Shown piece after piece: positions 10,269-18,791 of a stretch of 64,000 nucleotides of DNA; within the stretch, counting starts at the first letter, position 1; every line of letters starts with the position of its first letter. The notes below the pieces were generated by a model that was given only the letters and a program-made list of their open reading frames with translations, was not told the origin of the DNA and ran no database searches. The stretch is from Sphingomonas sp. Leaf9 (GTDB lineage Bacteria > Pseudomonadota > Alphaproteobacteria > Sphingomonadales > Sphingomonadaceae), in contig NZ_LMKC01000001.1 of the NCBI RefSeq assembly GCF_001421355.1, forward strand, positions 434,001 to 498,000. The letters are read 5' to 3'. The position numbers and the translations under genes are program-made.

Positions 10269-13200
10269 TCAAGCTTCGCGGGGCAAGCTTTGTTCCCCCG
10301 CCCCCAAGCCGGGCTTGTGCGCAGCGACCACCGCATCGGGCAGTACGAACATCCGCGGGCCGGCGGTGTAGAGCAGCGCCGCCTCCACGCCGTGATCGGG
10401 AAAGATCACGCGGAGTGCCGCGGTATAGGCCGCCATCTGCCGCAGGTGATAGACCGGGATGTCGGCCACGTCGTCGGGTACACGTCGCCCGGTCTTGAAA
10501 TCGACCACGCGCACCGTGCGGTCGCCGATGCACAGCCGGTCGACGGTGCCGGCCACCACTTGCGTACCGACCACGGCGGCGATCGGCGCCTCGGCCAGCG
10601 CGTCGGGGCCGAACAGGTCGGCAAAGTCCGGATCGTCGAGCACCGCCATCGCATCGCGCGTCACCCGGCGGCGCAGGCCGGCATCCGCCACGCCCGCCGC
10701 GCCAGCCAGCCAGCGTTCAGCGGCATCGGCCCGCTCGGCCCGCGGCAGGTCGGGCAGGCGTTGGAACAGCTGGTGGAGCAGCCGGCCCCGCTCCGCCGCC
10801 GCGCGCATCGTTGCGGTAGGCGGCGGGTCCGACACCTCGTCTTCACCCACGGCGGACGGGGCGAGCGGGCGCGGCGGGCGCGCCTCTGCCGGGGCCGGTG
10901 CGCGCAGCCAGGCGGGCGCGGGTGCGCCGACGACCGGTGCCGTGCCGGCCCGCGCCTTCGCCGCGACCGGCGGCTGCGGGGTCAGGCCGGTGAAGACGCG
11001 CTCGCCCTCCCCCTCCGCCACGCCCAGCGCGTCGAACGCCGCGGCGGCGGCGCTGTACCAGCTGAGCGGCGGCGGCACGCCCTTGTATTTGGCGGACGGC
11101 GCGCCGGCGATGACCAGCCGCTCCTCGGCACGGGTCGCGGCGACATAGAAGAGCCGCCAATGTTCCTCCAACTCGCGCTGGTCGATCGCGGCGAACGCAT
11201 CGTCGACCGGCGTCCCCCGCTCAGCCCCGCGCGGGCGGAACAGCGGAAAGGCCGCACTGTCATGGCCTTCGGGTGCCCAATGGACGATATCGCGGCGGCT
11301 GTTGGTCGGGTCGATCGCGGCATCGGCCAGCAGGACCAGCGGGGCCTGCAACCCCTTCGACCCATGCGCGGTCATCACCCGCACCGCGCCGCCCGCACCG
11401 CCCGCGTCGCGCTTGATCTCCACCTCGCCCCGGTCGAACCATTCGACGAAGCGCTGCAGCGACGGCGTGGCGACGCTTTCGAACGACAAGGCGGCGTTGA
11501 GTAATTCGTCGATCGGATCGCGCGCCTCTTCGCCCAGCCGCGCGATCAGCTTGGTGCGTCCGTCCAGTTCACCCGAGAGCAATTCCTCGAGGAAGCGATA
11601 GGGCGTCGCGAAATCGGCGCGGCGCAGGATGCGCGACAGCGGTTCGACCGCATCGCTGTTCGTCTGGCGCAGGTGCCGCCAGAGGCTCCCGCCCTTGCGC
11701 AGCGCCCCGGCCAGCAACTGTTCCTGCGTCCAGCCGATCAGCGGCGAGACGAGCAGGCTGGCAAGACTCAGGTCATCGTCGGGCTGGAGCGCGAAGCGGA
11801 TCGCAGCGAGCAAATCCTTGACCGCCAGCGGCGCATCGAGCCGCAGCCGGTCGACGCCCGCCACCGGCACCCCCTCGGCATAGAGCCGCGCGACGATCAG
11901 CGAGGCGAGGTCACCGCGCCGCTTGACCAGCACCATGATGTCGCCCGGCTGGAGCATCCGCCCCTTGGATTCCAGCGGCAGCGTGCCGATCCAGCCGGCG
12001 ATCGCCCGCGCGATCTTCGCAGCGATCACCCGCGTCACGTCATCGACCCAGCCTTCCTCGGCATCGTCGGGGGTATCGACCACCGTCGGCGCCCACAGGG
12101 TCACGGTGCCGGGGCCGGGCACTTCGCTGTCATGGGTGTCGGGCGCGTCGATGCCCATCGCCGGTTCGGGCAGGGTGGCGATGGCGGCATCGACGAATTC
12201 CAGCACCGGGCGCGTCGTGCGGAAGCTGTGGGTCAGCGAGAGCGTGTCGAGTTCGCGCGCATCGCCATGATATTCGCTGGGCAACGCGGCGCGCCGTTCG
12301 AAATCGACATGCGCCGCGCGGAAATAGATCGGGTCGGTGCCCTGGAAGCCGAAGATCGCCTGCTTGTAGTCGCCGACGACGAACAGCGTCCGCATCCCCG
12401 CCGCGCGCACCGCGTCGCCGCTGAAGAATTCTTCCACCAGCGACCGGACGATCGCCCACTGCTGCGGATTGGTGTCCTGTGCCTCGTCGATCAGGACATG
12501 TTCGGTGCTCTGGTCCAGCTTGAAGCGCACCCAGTCGCCGATGCCGGGTTGCGCGAGCAGGTTCAGCGTCTCGCGGATCAGGTCGTCGAAATCGACCGCG
12601 CCGGCGCGCCGCTTGGCACGGACATAGGCATCGGCATAGGCGCGCCCGGCCGCCATCGCGTCGGCCAGCGCATCGGCATAGCCCATTTGCGCGGCCAGTT
12701 CGACCAGCTCGCCCGCGCGGCCGCCGACCACATCGGCCAGTTCGTCATAGTCCGGTTCGGCGGCGATCAGCTTGGCCGATGCCTTGCGCAGCGTATCCTC
12801 GGCCGTGAAGAAGATCTTGCGCACGTCGCGGACACGTGCGGCGCGCTCGGCCGAGGCACGCGCCAGCCAGTCCATGATCGCCGCATGGGTCTTCTTGCCG
12901 GTGGCCGTGCCCCAGCTGAGATTGGCGGCGGCCAGCCGTTCGAGCGCGTCGCAGTCGAATGCGTCGTCGCTGCACGCCTCTGCCAGCATCTCATCGACCG
13001 GGCCGGACGGCAGGTCGAGCGCGCGGCGCAGGAACGGCTGGAGGCCGCTTGGCAGCTCGGCCATCGCCTGCGGGCGCTTGGCACATTCGCGCAGGAAATT
13101 CTCGGCCGCGCCCTCACCCATGCGCAGCGACATGGCGGCGATGGCGTCGCCGATCCGGGTCGATCCGGTGCGCTGCTCCTCGACCAGCAATTCGGCCAGC

Positions 13201-13694
13201 GCCTCGCGTGCCATGCCCGCTTCCTCGCGCGCCTCCAGCGGGCGGAAGCCGGGGACCAGCCCGGCCTCGACCGGGAACCCGGCGAGCAGGCTCTGGCAGA
13301 AGCCGTGGATCGTTTGGATGCGTACGCCGCCGCCCGGCGCGTCGAGGACGCGGGCGAACAGCGTGCGCGCGCGCGCCAGTAGCGCCGGGTCGTTCACATC
13401 CTCGCCCAGCGCGAACAGGTCGGCCTTCAGGTCCGCAGGGGCGAGGCGGACCCAGCGCGCGAGACGGCTGGCGACGCGCTCGGCCATTTCCGCCGCACCG
13501 GCCTTGGTAAAGGTCAGGCACAGGATCGCGGCGGGATCGACGCCGCGCAGCAGCAGGCGGAACACGCGCGCCGACAGAACGTGGGTCTTGCCGGTGCCCG
13601 CCGACGCCGACAGCCACACATGGCGGTGCGGGTCGCTGGCCGCCGCCTGGTCGTTCTTCAACCGCTGGAGCGCGCGAACCTCACTCACGGCCAT
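10269..13694 (-). CDS. addA: Double-strand break repair helicase-nuclease subunit AddA
   Basis: The UvrD-like helicase and nuclease subunit of AddAB, which resects double-strand breaks for RecA. The protein is 1141 residues. Walker A is at 31-38 (ASAGTGKTHVLSARVFRLLLRG), and the SF1 motifs DEAQDTNPQQWAIV, FVVGDYKQAIFGFQGTDP and VMTAHGSKGLQAPLVLLAD follow. The C-terminal RecB-type nuclease has VVDFKTGRR with D1065 and K1067, then YHLRQMAAY. The start overlaps the end of addB by 14 bases. All catalytic motifs look intact. Confidence 0.96.
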   Translation of the reverse strand: MAVSEVRALQRLKNDQAAASDPHRHVWLSASAGTGKTHVLSARVFRLLLRGVDPAAILCLTFTKAGAAEMAERVASRLARWVRLAPADLKADLFALGEDVNDPALLARARTLFARVLDAPGGGVRIQTIHGFCQSLLAGFPVEAGLVPGFRPLEAREEAGMAREALAELLVEEQRTGSTRIGDAIAAMSLRMGEGAAENFLRECAKRPQAMAELPSGLQPFLRRALDLPSGPVDEMLAEACSDDAFDCDALERLAAANLSWGTATGKKTHAAIMDWLARASAERAARVRDVRKIFFTAEDTLRKASAKLIAAEPDYDELADVVGGRAGELVELAAQMGYADALADAMAAGRAYADAYVRAKRRAGAVDFDDLIRETLNLLAQPGIGDWVRFKLDQSTEHVLIDEAQDTNPQQWAIVRSLVEEFFSGDAVRAAGMRTLFVVGDYKQAIFGFQGTDPIYFRAAHVDFERRAALPSEYHGDARELDTLSLTHSFRTTRPVLEFVDAAIATLPEPAMGIDAPDTHDSEVPGPGTVTLWAPTVVDTPDDAEEGWVDDVTRVIAAKIARAIAGWIGTLPLESKGRMLQPGDIMVLVKRRGDLASLIVARLYAEGVPVAGVDRLRLDAPLAVKDLLAAIRFALQPDDDLSLASLLVSPLIGWTQEQLLAGALRKGGSLWRHLRQTNSDAVEPLSRILRRADFATPYRFLEELLSGELDGRTKLIARLGEEARDPIDELLNAALSFESVATPSLQRFVEWFDRGEVEIKRDAGGAGGAVRVMTAHGSKGLQAPLVLLADAAIDPTNSRRDIVHWAPEGHDSAAFPLFRPRGAERGTPVDDAFAAIDQRELEEHWRLFYVAATRAEERLVIAGAPSAKYKGVPPPLSWYSAAAAAFDALGVAEGEGERVFTGLTPQPPVAAKARAGTAPVVGAPAPAWLRAPAPAEARPPRPLAPSAVGEDEVSDPPPTATMRAAAERGRLLHQLFQRLPDLPRAERADAAERWLAGAAGVADAGLRRRVTRDAMAVLDDPDFADLFGPDALAEAPIAAVVGTQVVAGTVDRLCIGDRTVRVVDFKTGRRVPDDVADIPVYHLRQMAAYTAALRVIFPDHGVEAALLYTAGPRMFVLPDAVVAAHKPGLGAGEQSLPREA

Positions 13695-16650
13695 ACCATT
13701 CGTCGCGGCGCATCAGCTGGTCGTAATCGGCATAGGCGGCATATTCGGGCACCAGTTTCGCGACGAATGCTTCGTCGCCGGTCAGGAAGCGGGCGACCGC
13801 CTCCTCGAAATGCCGCTTCGCGAGCGCGACGAACTCGGCGGTGGCGATCCGGCCGCCGGTGCCCGCGGCGTTGACCGGGGTGGTCATCTTGCCGAAACTG
13901 TCCTTGTCCTTGATGAGCGACCAATATTCGAACGCCGCCGCCGTGCCGCGCACCTGCGGGAAACAGCCGCGCTCGGCCATAAGCCCCAGCAGCCCCAGCT
14001 GCAGGCTGTAGCCGGCAGCGACTGCCTTGCCGCTGGGCGCCTTGCCGGTCTTGTAGTCGATGATCGCCAGCGTGCCGTCGGCGGCGCGGTCGATCCGGTC
14101 GGCCTTCCCCGACAGCTCGACCCCGGCGATTTCCAGCACGCCGTCGCATTCGACGCCCACGACGTCGCGCCCCTCGGCCAGCTTTTCGTGGGTCAGCGCC
14201 GCGACCCAGTCGATCGCTTCGCGCAGGCGCGGCACCCACAGCGCGCGCAGCAGCGGATGGGTGCGCGGGTCGTCGGACAGCGCCTGCAACCGCCGCCGCA
14301 GCTTCGCGGGGTCCAATCCATCCTCGCGTGCCCAGCGTTCCAGCACGCCATGCACCGCCGTCCCCCGCCACGCGGCGGTCGCATCGGCATCGACCGCATC
14401 CAGCGGCGACAGGCGCAGCATCCTCCGCGCATAAAAGGCGTAGGGATCGGCTTTCATCCGGTCGACCTCGGTCACAGAGATGCGGCGCGGGCGCAGCGCC
14501 ACCGGCGGGCGGGGTGCCGGACGCGATGCGGCGGCATAGGTAGCGGGCCGGTCGATCGCCCGCGCCCAGTCGCGCAAATGCCCGGCGCGTTCCAGATTGT
14601 CGTCGAGCGCCTGCAACCGCAGCCACAGCCGCGACGCGATGGTCGGCGCGGTGGCATCGCGCGCGGCGCGGGTCAGCACGACATCGGGCGCGCCCATCGC
14701 CCCGGCAAAGTCATGCGCGGCAAGGCCGATGCGGCGCTCCAAGCCCGGCAGCCCCAGATCGGCGCGGATGCGCGGGGCGAGCCACGGATCGGGCGACGGC
14801 AGCGCGGGCCATACCCCCTCATTCAGCCCGCCGAGGATCATCAGGTCGGCGGTCTGCAACCGCGCCTCCAGCAGCCCGAGGATGGCGAGGCGAGGATGCG
14901 CACCCTGCGGCGGGCGTACCGCCACCTCGTCCAGCAGCGTGCGCAGCAGCGCGGGCAGGACGCGTGGGTCGACCAGCGGCGGGCCGATCGCCGCCTGTTC
15001 CTCCAGCGCGGCGATCAGTTCGGCAGCGGCGCGGCCTTCGGGCCGACTCCACGCCGCATCGCCGGCCAGCGTCGTCGCGGTTTCGCGCAGCACGGTCAGC
15101 AACCGGACCAGCGGCTGTGGCCCGGCGGTGAAGACCTCGGCCAGCGGGGTCAGCAGCGGGCAAGCAACCTCCCAGAAGCTCGCCGCCGCCGCGCGGATCG
15201 CCGAGTCGCGCGGCTCCCCCTCGCTCAGATGGCGGTCGATCCCGGCCAGTCCCGGCGCGGGCCGCGGCCCGCGCAGCGCCCGGTCGAGGCGACGGACGCC
15301 ATCGAGCCACACCACCCGCTGTTCCGCTTCGCCGCTCTGGACCAGCGGATGTTTGAGCAGCGACAGCAGCGCAACCGGGGCGAACACCTGGGCCGCCGCC
15401 TCGACCAGCGCCAGCAGCAGCGTGCCCGGAGCCAGCAGCGACAGCGGCTGCCCGGCGGAATCGTCGACCCCGACGCCCCAGCGCGCCATGTGCGCCGCGA
15501 CCCGCCGCGCCAGCATCCGGTCGGGGGTCACCAGCGCGGCGGTGCGGCCCGGCGTCTCCAGCGCCTCACGCAGTGCGACGGCGATCGCCTGCGCCTCCTC
15601 GGCCGGGGTCGCCAGCTCAACCATCCGCACGCCCGACAGGCGCCGGTCGGCGGCGGGGACGTCGATCCAGTGATGGGTGCGCTCGGCCGGGCTGAGCGCG
15701 GTGGCGATGGCGCGGCTGCGGGTCGGCGTCGCGTCATGCTCGCTCGCCGCCTGCCACCGCACGAATTCGTGGCGGCTGACGCCCATCCGGTCGAGCAGCA
15801 GCTTCAGGTGATATTGCGGATGGGTCTCGATCGACCGCCTGCGCCGCCCCGTCACCGGATCGGGCGCATGGGGGCCAAGCGATTCCCATGCCTCGTCCTC
15901 CATCGCGAGGTCGAGACCGGGCAGCACGACCATGCCGCGCGGAAGCCCGGCGACGCAGCGCTGGATGCGGGCGATGGCGGGCGCGTTGGTCGCGATGCCC
16001 GCCGCGCAGACTAACCCCTTGGGCGGATCGACCGCCCAGCGCGCGCCGAGCCGACCGAGCAGCCGGGTGCGCCGGTCGGCGAGGTCGATCCGCCCCAGCG
16101 CCGCCAATTCGCCCGGCCAGCGATCGAGCACGATGCGGAACAGCTCCAGCGACCGCTCCCAATGCGCCGATAGCGTTTCGTCGAGATCGAGGGTGCGCAA
16201 GCGCGCCGGATCGATCTCCTCGACCAGCAGCTGGTCGAGCGTCGCGGCAAGGTCACCCGCCAGCCGCACCGCCTCCGCCGCATCGACCGGGCGGCCGGCA
16301 CGCTGGCGTTCCTCGGTCACCAGCCGGGCGAGGATCATCCGCCGGGCCAGCGGGTCGATCGCGGGCGGGATCGGCGTCTGATCGGCCGGGTCGGCGAAAC
16401 TGCCGATCCCTTCGTCCAGTTCGGGATCGCCGATCGCGACCAGCCGGGGGAGCAGCAGCCCGCCACCGCTGGCGCGCACGAACGCTTCCTGCACCGTCCG
16501 CTTGGCGCGGTTGGTGGGCACCAGCACCATGCCCTGCGCCAGCGCGAGCCGGTCGCCGCCGAACCGGCGGATCAGCCCGACCGCCAGTGCATCGGCGAAC
16601 GCCCGGTGGATCGGGATGGTGTAGAGGCTGAGGCGGGTGCCCTCAGCCAT
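13681..16650 (-). CDS. addB: Double-strand break repair protein AddB (nuclease subunit)
   Basis: The partner of AddA, 989 residues. The N-terminal half is an inactivated helicase-like region that lacks a Walker A motif (QGMVLVPTNRAKRTVQEAF stands in its place), as is usual in alphaproteobacteria. The C-terminal nuclease has AIIDYKTGKAPSGK with D865 and K867 and ends in the typical EYAAYADYDQLMRRDEW tail. The ATG at 16650 overlaps the murU stop by eight bases; a TTG two codons upstream is also possible. Confidence 0.94.
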   Translation of the reverse strand: MAEGTRLSLYTIPIHRAFADALAVGLIRRFGGDRLALAQGMVLVPTNRAKRTVQEAFVRASGGGLLLPRLVAIGDPELDEGIGSFADPADQTPIPPAIDPLARRMILARLVTEERQRAGRPVDAAEAVRLAGDLAATLDQLLVEEIDPARLRTLDLDETLSAHWERSLELFRIVLDRWPGELAALGRIDLADRRTRLLGRLGARWAVDPPKGLVCAAGIATNAPAIARIQRCVAGLPRGMVVLPGLDLAMEDEAWESLGPHAPDPVTGRRRRSIETHPQYHLKLLLDRMGVSRHEFVRWQAASEHDATPTRSRAIATALSPAERTHHWIDVPAADRRLSGVRMVELATPAEEAQAIAVALREALETPGRTAALVTPDRMLARRVAAHMARWGVGVDDSAGQPLSLLAPGTLLLALVEAAAQVFAPVALLSLLKHPLVQSGEAEQRVVWLDGVRRLDRALRGPRPAPGLAGIDRHLSEGEPRDSAIRAAAASFWEVACPLLTPLAEVFTAGPQPLVRLLTVLRETATTLAGDAAWSRPEGRAAAELIAALEEQAAIGPPLVDPRVLPALLRTLLDEVAVRPPQGAHPRLAILGLLEARLQTADLMILGGLNEGVWPALPSPDPWLAPRIRADLGLPGLERRIGLAAHDFAGAMGAPDVVLTRAARDATAPTIASRLWLRLQALDDNLERAGHLRDWARAIDRPATYAAASRPAPRPPVALRPRRISVTEVDRMKADPYAFYARRMLRLSPLDAVDADATAAWRGTAVHGVLERWAREDGLDPAKLRRRLQALSDDPRTHPLLRALWVPRLREAIDWVAALTHEKLAEGRDVVGVECDGVLEIAGVELSGKADRIDRAADGTLAIIDYKTGKAPSGKAVAAGYSLQLGLLGLMAERGCFPQVRGTAAAFEYWSLIKDKDSFGKMTTPVNAAGTGGRIATAEFVALAKRHFEEAVARFLTGDEAFVAKLVPEYAAYADYDQLMRRDEWYGRE

Positions 16651-17398
16651 CGGCAAGGACGGCTTCGGTCATGCCCACCGCCGAAGGGGTGCCGACATCG
16701 AACCACAGCCCCTGATGCGCGACGCCATAGGCGCGCCCCGCCTCGATCGCGCGGTTCCAGAACAGGTTGGTCGAGAACGCACCCTCGGGCCAGTCGGCGA
16801 TGATGCGCGGCGACAGGATCTGCACGCCGGTGAAGACGAACGGTGCCAGCCGGCCGGGCTTCCGGCGGCCGGTGATGCGGCCCGCCGCATCGATATGGAA
16901 ATCGCCTTGGCCGCGGTGGCCATGTGCCAGCGCCTGCGGCACCAGCAGCAACAGCGCGTCCATCTTCGCGTCATCCCACAGGCTGCTGAGCAGCTTGATC
17001 GAATCGACCGGCCCATCGACCCACAGATTGTCCGAATTGACGCAGACGAACGGCTGGTCGCCGATCAGGTCGCGCGCCTGCACCAGCCCGCCGCCGGTCT
17101 CCAACAGCTTCGCGCGCTCGTCGGACACCGCGATGTCGATGCCCTTCACCCGGTGCTTGAGATGCGCTTCCATCGCATCGGCGAGGTAGTGGACGTTGAC
17201 GACGGCGCGCTTGACCCCTGCCCCGCGCAGCCGGTCGAACACGTGATCGATCAGCGGCTTGCCCGCGACCTCGACCAAGGGCTTGGGCCGCATCGCGGTC
17301 AGCGGGCGCATCCGCTTGCCCAGCCCCGCCGCCATCACCATCGCGGTTTCGGGCACCGTCGCTTGCGGATGCGGGCGGATCGAACGGAGGGTGGTCAT
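16643..17398 (-). CDS. murU: N-acetylmuramate-1-phosphate uridylyltransferase (MurU-like nucleotidyltransferase)
   Basis: A 251-residue sugar-nucleotide transferase. The signature MVMAAGLGKRMRPLT...RPKPLVEVAGKPLI occupies about residues 20-50, followed by a Rossmann core with VCVNSDNLWVD. Family members are often labelled mannose-1-phosphate guanylyltransferase, but placement directly behind an AmgK-type kinase (ATGA overlap) supports the MurU role: turning MurNAc-1-P into UDP-MurNAc in the peptidoglycan recycling route that bypasses MurA. That assignment is by context and family knowledge; substrate cannot be read from the sequence alone. Confidence 0.85.
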   Translation of the reverse strand: MTTLRSIRPHPQATVPETAMVMAAGLGKRMRPLTAMRPKPLVEVAGKPLIDHVFDRLRGAGVKRAVVNVHYLADAMEAHLKHRVKGIDIAVSDERAKLLETGGGLVQARDLIGDQPFVCVNSDNLWVDGPVDSIKLLSSLWDDAKMDALLLLVPQALAHGHRGQGDFHIDAAGRITGRRKPGRLAPFVFTGVQILSPRIIADWPEGAFSTNLFWNRAIEAGRAYGVAHQGLWFDVGTPSAVGMTEAVLADG

Positions 17399-18366
17399 GC
17401 AAGTTCCTGCGGATCGCCGCGCTTGGGCGACGGGATGTTGAGATCGAACCAGCGCGCGACCCCGGCGAGCGCCGGATGGGTCAGGTCACGCTCCAGATAG
17501 CGCCAGACGCGCGGGCACAGCGCGCCATAGCGCGGCTTGCCGTCGCGCCGCCACAGCCGGGTGAAGATGCCGAGGATCTTCGCATTCCGCTGCGCCCCGA
17601 ACAGGTGATAGGCAGCGTCGAACCCGTCCCCCGCGCCGGTCGATTCGCGGTAGCGGGCGAGCATCGACGCCTCGACCACCGCCGGCACGTCGCGCCGCGC
17701 GTCCTGTAGCAGCGATACGAGGTCGTAGGCGGGGTGGCCGGCCAGCGCGTCCTGAAAATCGAGCAGGCCCAGCCGCGCATCGTCGAGCAACATCAGGTTT
17801 TCGGCGTGATAGTCGCGCAGCACGGTGACGACCGGCATTTCCGGCAACGCGTCGAACGCCGCGTTCCATGCCGCGACATAGCCCTCGATATCGACCGACA
17901 GCCCCAGCGCATCGCAATACCATTCGATCAGCAGGTTCGCTTCGCGCAGGATGAATGCACGGTCGTACGGTGGCACGGGCGCGGGTTCATGGCGTTGCAG
18001 CCGCAGCAGCTGGTCGACGGCGGCGGCGTACAGCCGGCCCTCGCTTTCGGGCGCGGCGTCGACCGTCTCGCGCATCCGCATGTCGCCGAAATCCTCCAGC
18101 AGCATGAAGCCGGCAGCGGCATCGTCGGCCAGGATCGCGGGCGCCGAAAAGCCGCGCTCACCCAGCCATGCCGCCATATGCGCGAACTTGCGGGTATCCT
18201 CGGGCGGCGGCGCGTCCATCAGCACCGCGCTGCGCCCCGCCTCGATCACGCGGTAATAGCGGCGGAACGACGCATCGACCGCCAGCGGCAATATCTGCGC
18301 ATCGCCCCAACCGGCGTCGGCAAGAAAAGGGACAGCCGCATCGCGCGGGTTCAGGTCAGCGGCCAT
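17395..18366 (-). CDS. amgK: N-acetylmuramate/N-acetylglucosamine kinase AmgK (aminoglycoside phosphotransferase fold)
   Basis: A 323-residue sugar kinase of the APH fold. Phosphate-transfer residues are in VLRDYHAENLML (D185, H187, N190) and the metal-binding LLDFQDA (D203). AmgK phosphorylates recycled MurNAc at the anomeric position, feeding MurU, whose gene overlaps its stop by four bases. The ATG at 18366 lies 16 bases inside the end of tsaE; longer in-frame extensions read into tsaE and are rejected. Often annotated only as phosphotransferase, but the tsaE-amgK-murU order is conserved in alphaproteobacteria. Confidence 0.88.
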   Translation of the reverse strand: MAADLNPRDAAVPFLADAGWGDAQILPLAVDASFRRYYRVIEAGRSAVLMDAPPPEDTRKFAHMAAWLGERGFSAPAILADDAAAGFMLLEDFGDMRMRETVDAAPESEGRLYAAAVDQLLRLQRHEPAPVPPYDRAFILREANLLIEWYCDALGLSVDIEGYVAAWNAAFDALPEMPVVTVLRDYHAENLMLLDDARLGLLDFQDALAGHPAYDLVSLLQDARRDVPAVVEASMLARYRESTGAGDGFDAAYHLFGAQRNAKILGIFTRLWRRDGKPRYGALCPRVWRYLERDLTHPALAGVARWFDLNIPSPKRGDPQELA

Positions 18367-18791
18367 CGCCCTTCCCAAGCGTCCGGCACGCGCGCTGTCA
18401 AGCGCCGCCCGCCGCCGTCGTCGAACGCGAGGCTCAGCCACAGCGCTTCCGGCCAATGGTCGTCGCCCAGCCGTTCGGGCCATTCGACCAGCAACAGCGC
18501 GTCGTCCGCTTCGTCCAGCCCCAGCTCGCGCGCTTCTTGCCGATCCTCGATCCGATAGAGATCGACGTGCAGGACGCTCAGACGCACTTCGGGCGGGTCA
18601 TAGGGCTGGACGATGGCGAAGCTCGGCGACGGTGCCTCCCCCGCCAGCCCCAGCGCCGCCAGCAGCCCGCGCGCGATACTGGTCTTGCCGGCACCCAGCG
18701 GGCCCGACAGCGCGATGACGTCGCCCGGCCGCACCACCGCCGCCAGCCTCGCACCCAGCGCGTGCGCCGCCGCTTCGTCCGCCAGGTGCAT
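18351..18791 (-). CDS. tsaE: tRNA threonylcarbamoyladenosine biosynthesis ATPase TsaE
   Basis: The ATPase that works with TsaB and TsaD to make t6A at position 37 of ANN-decoding tRNAs. The protein is 146 residues with Walker A at about 30-37 (GPLGAGKTS), PSPSFAIVQPY and the HVDLYRIEDRQEARELGLDE signature; the catalytic VEWPERLG follows. Its ATG overlaps the divL stop by one base (TGATG) and its end overlaps amgK, so it is translated within the long operon. Confidence 0.95.
   Translation of the reverse strand: MHLADEAAAHALGARLAAVVRPGDVIALSGPLGAGKTSIARGLLAALGLAGEAPSPSFAIVQPYDPPEVRLSVLHVDLYRIEDRQEARELGLDEADDALLLVEWPERLGDDHWPEALWLSLAFDDGGGRRLTARVPDAWEGRWPLT

Noticed and set aside
12772..16014. 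A 1080-codon open frame on the plus strand opposite addA and addB
   Set aside because: High GC content keeps antisense frames open. AddA and AddB motifs are intact on the minus strand and the plus product has no domain character.
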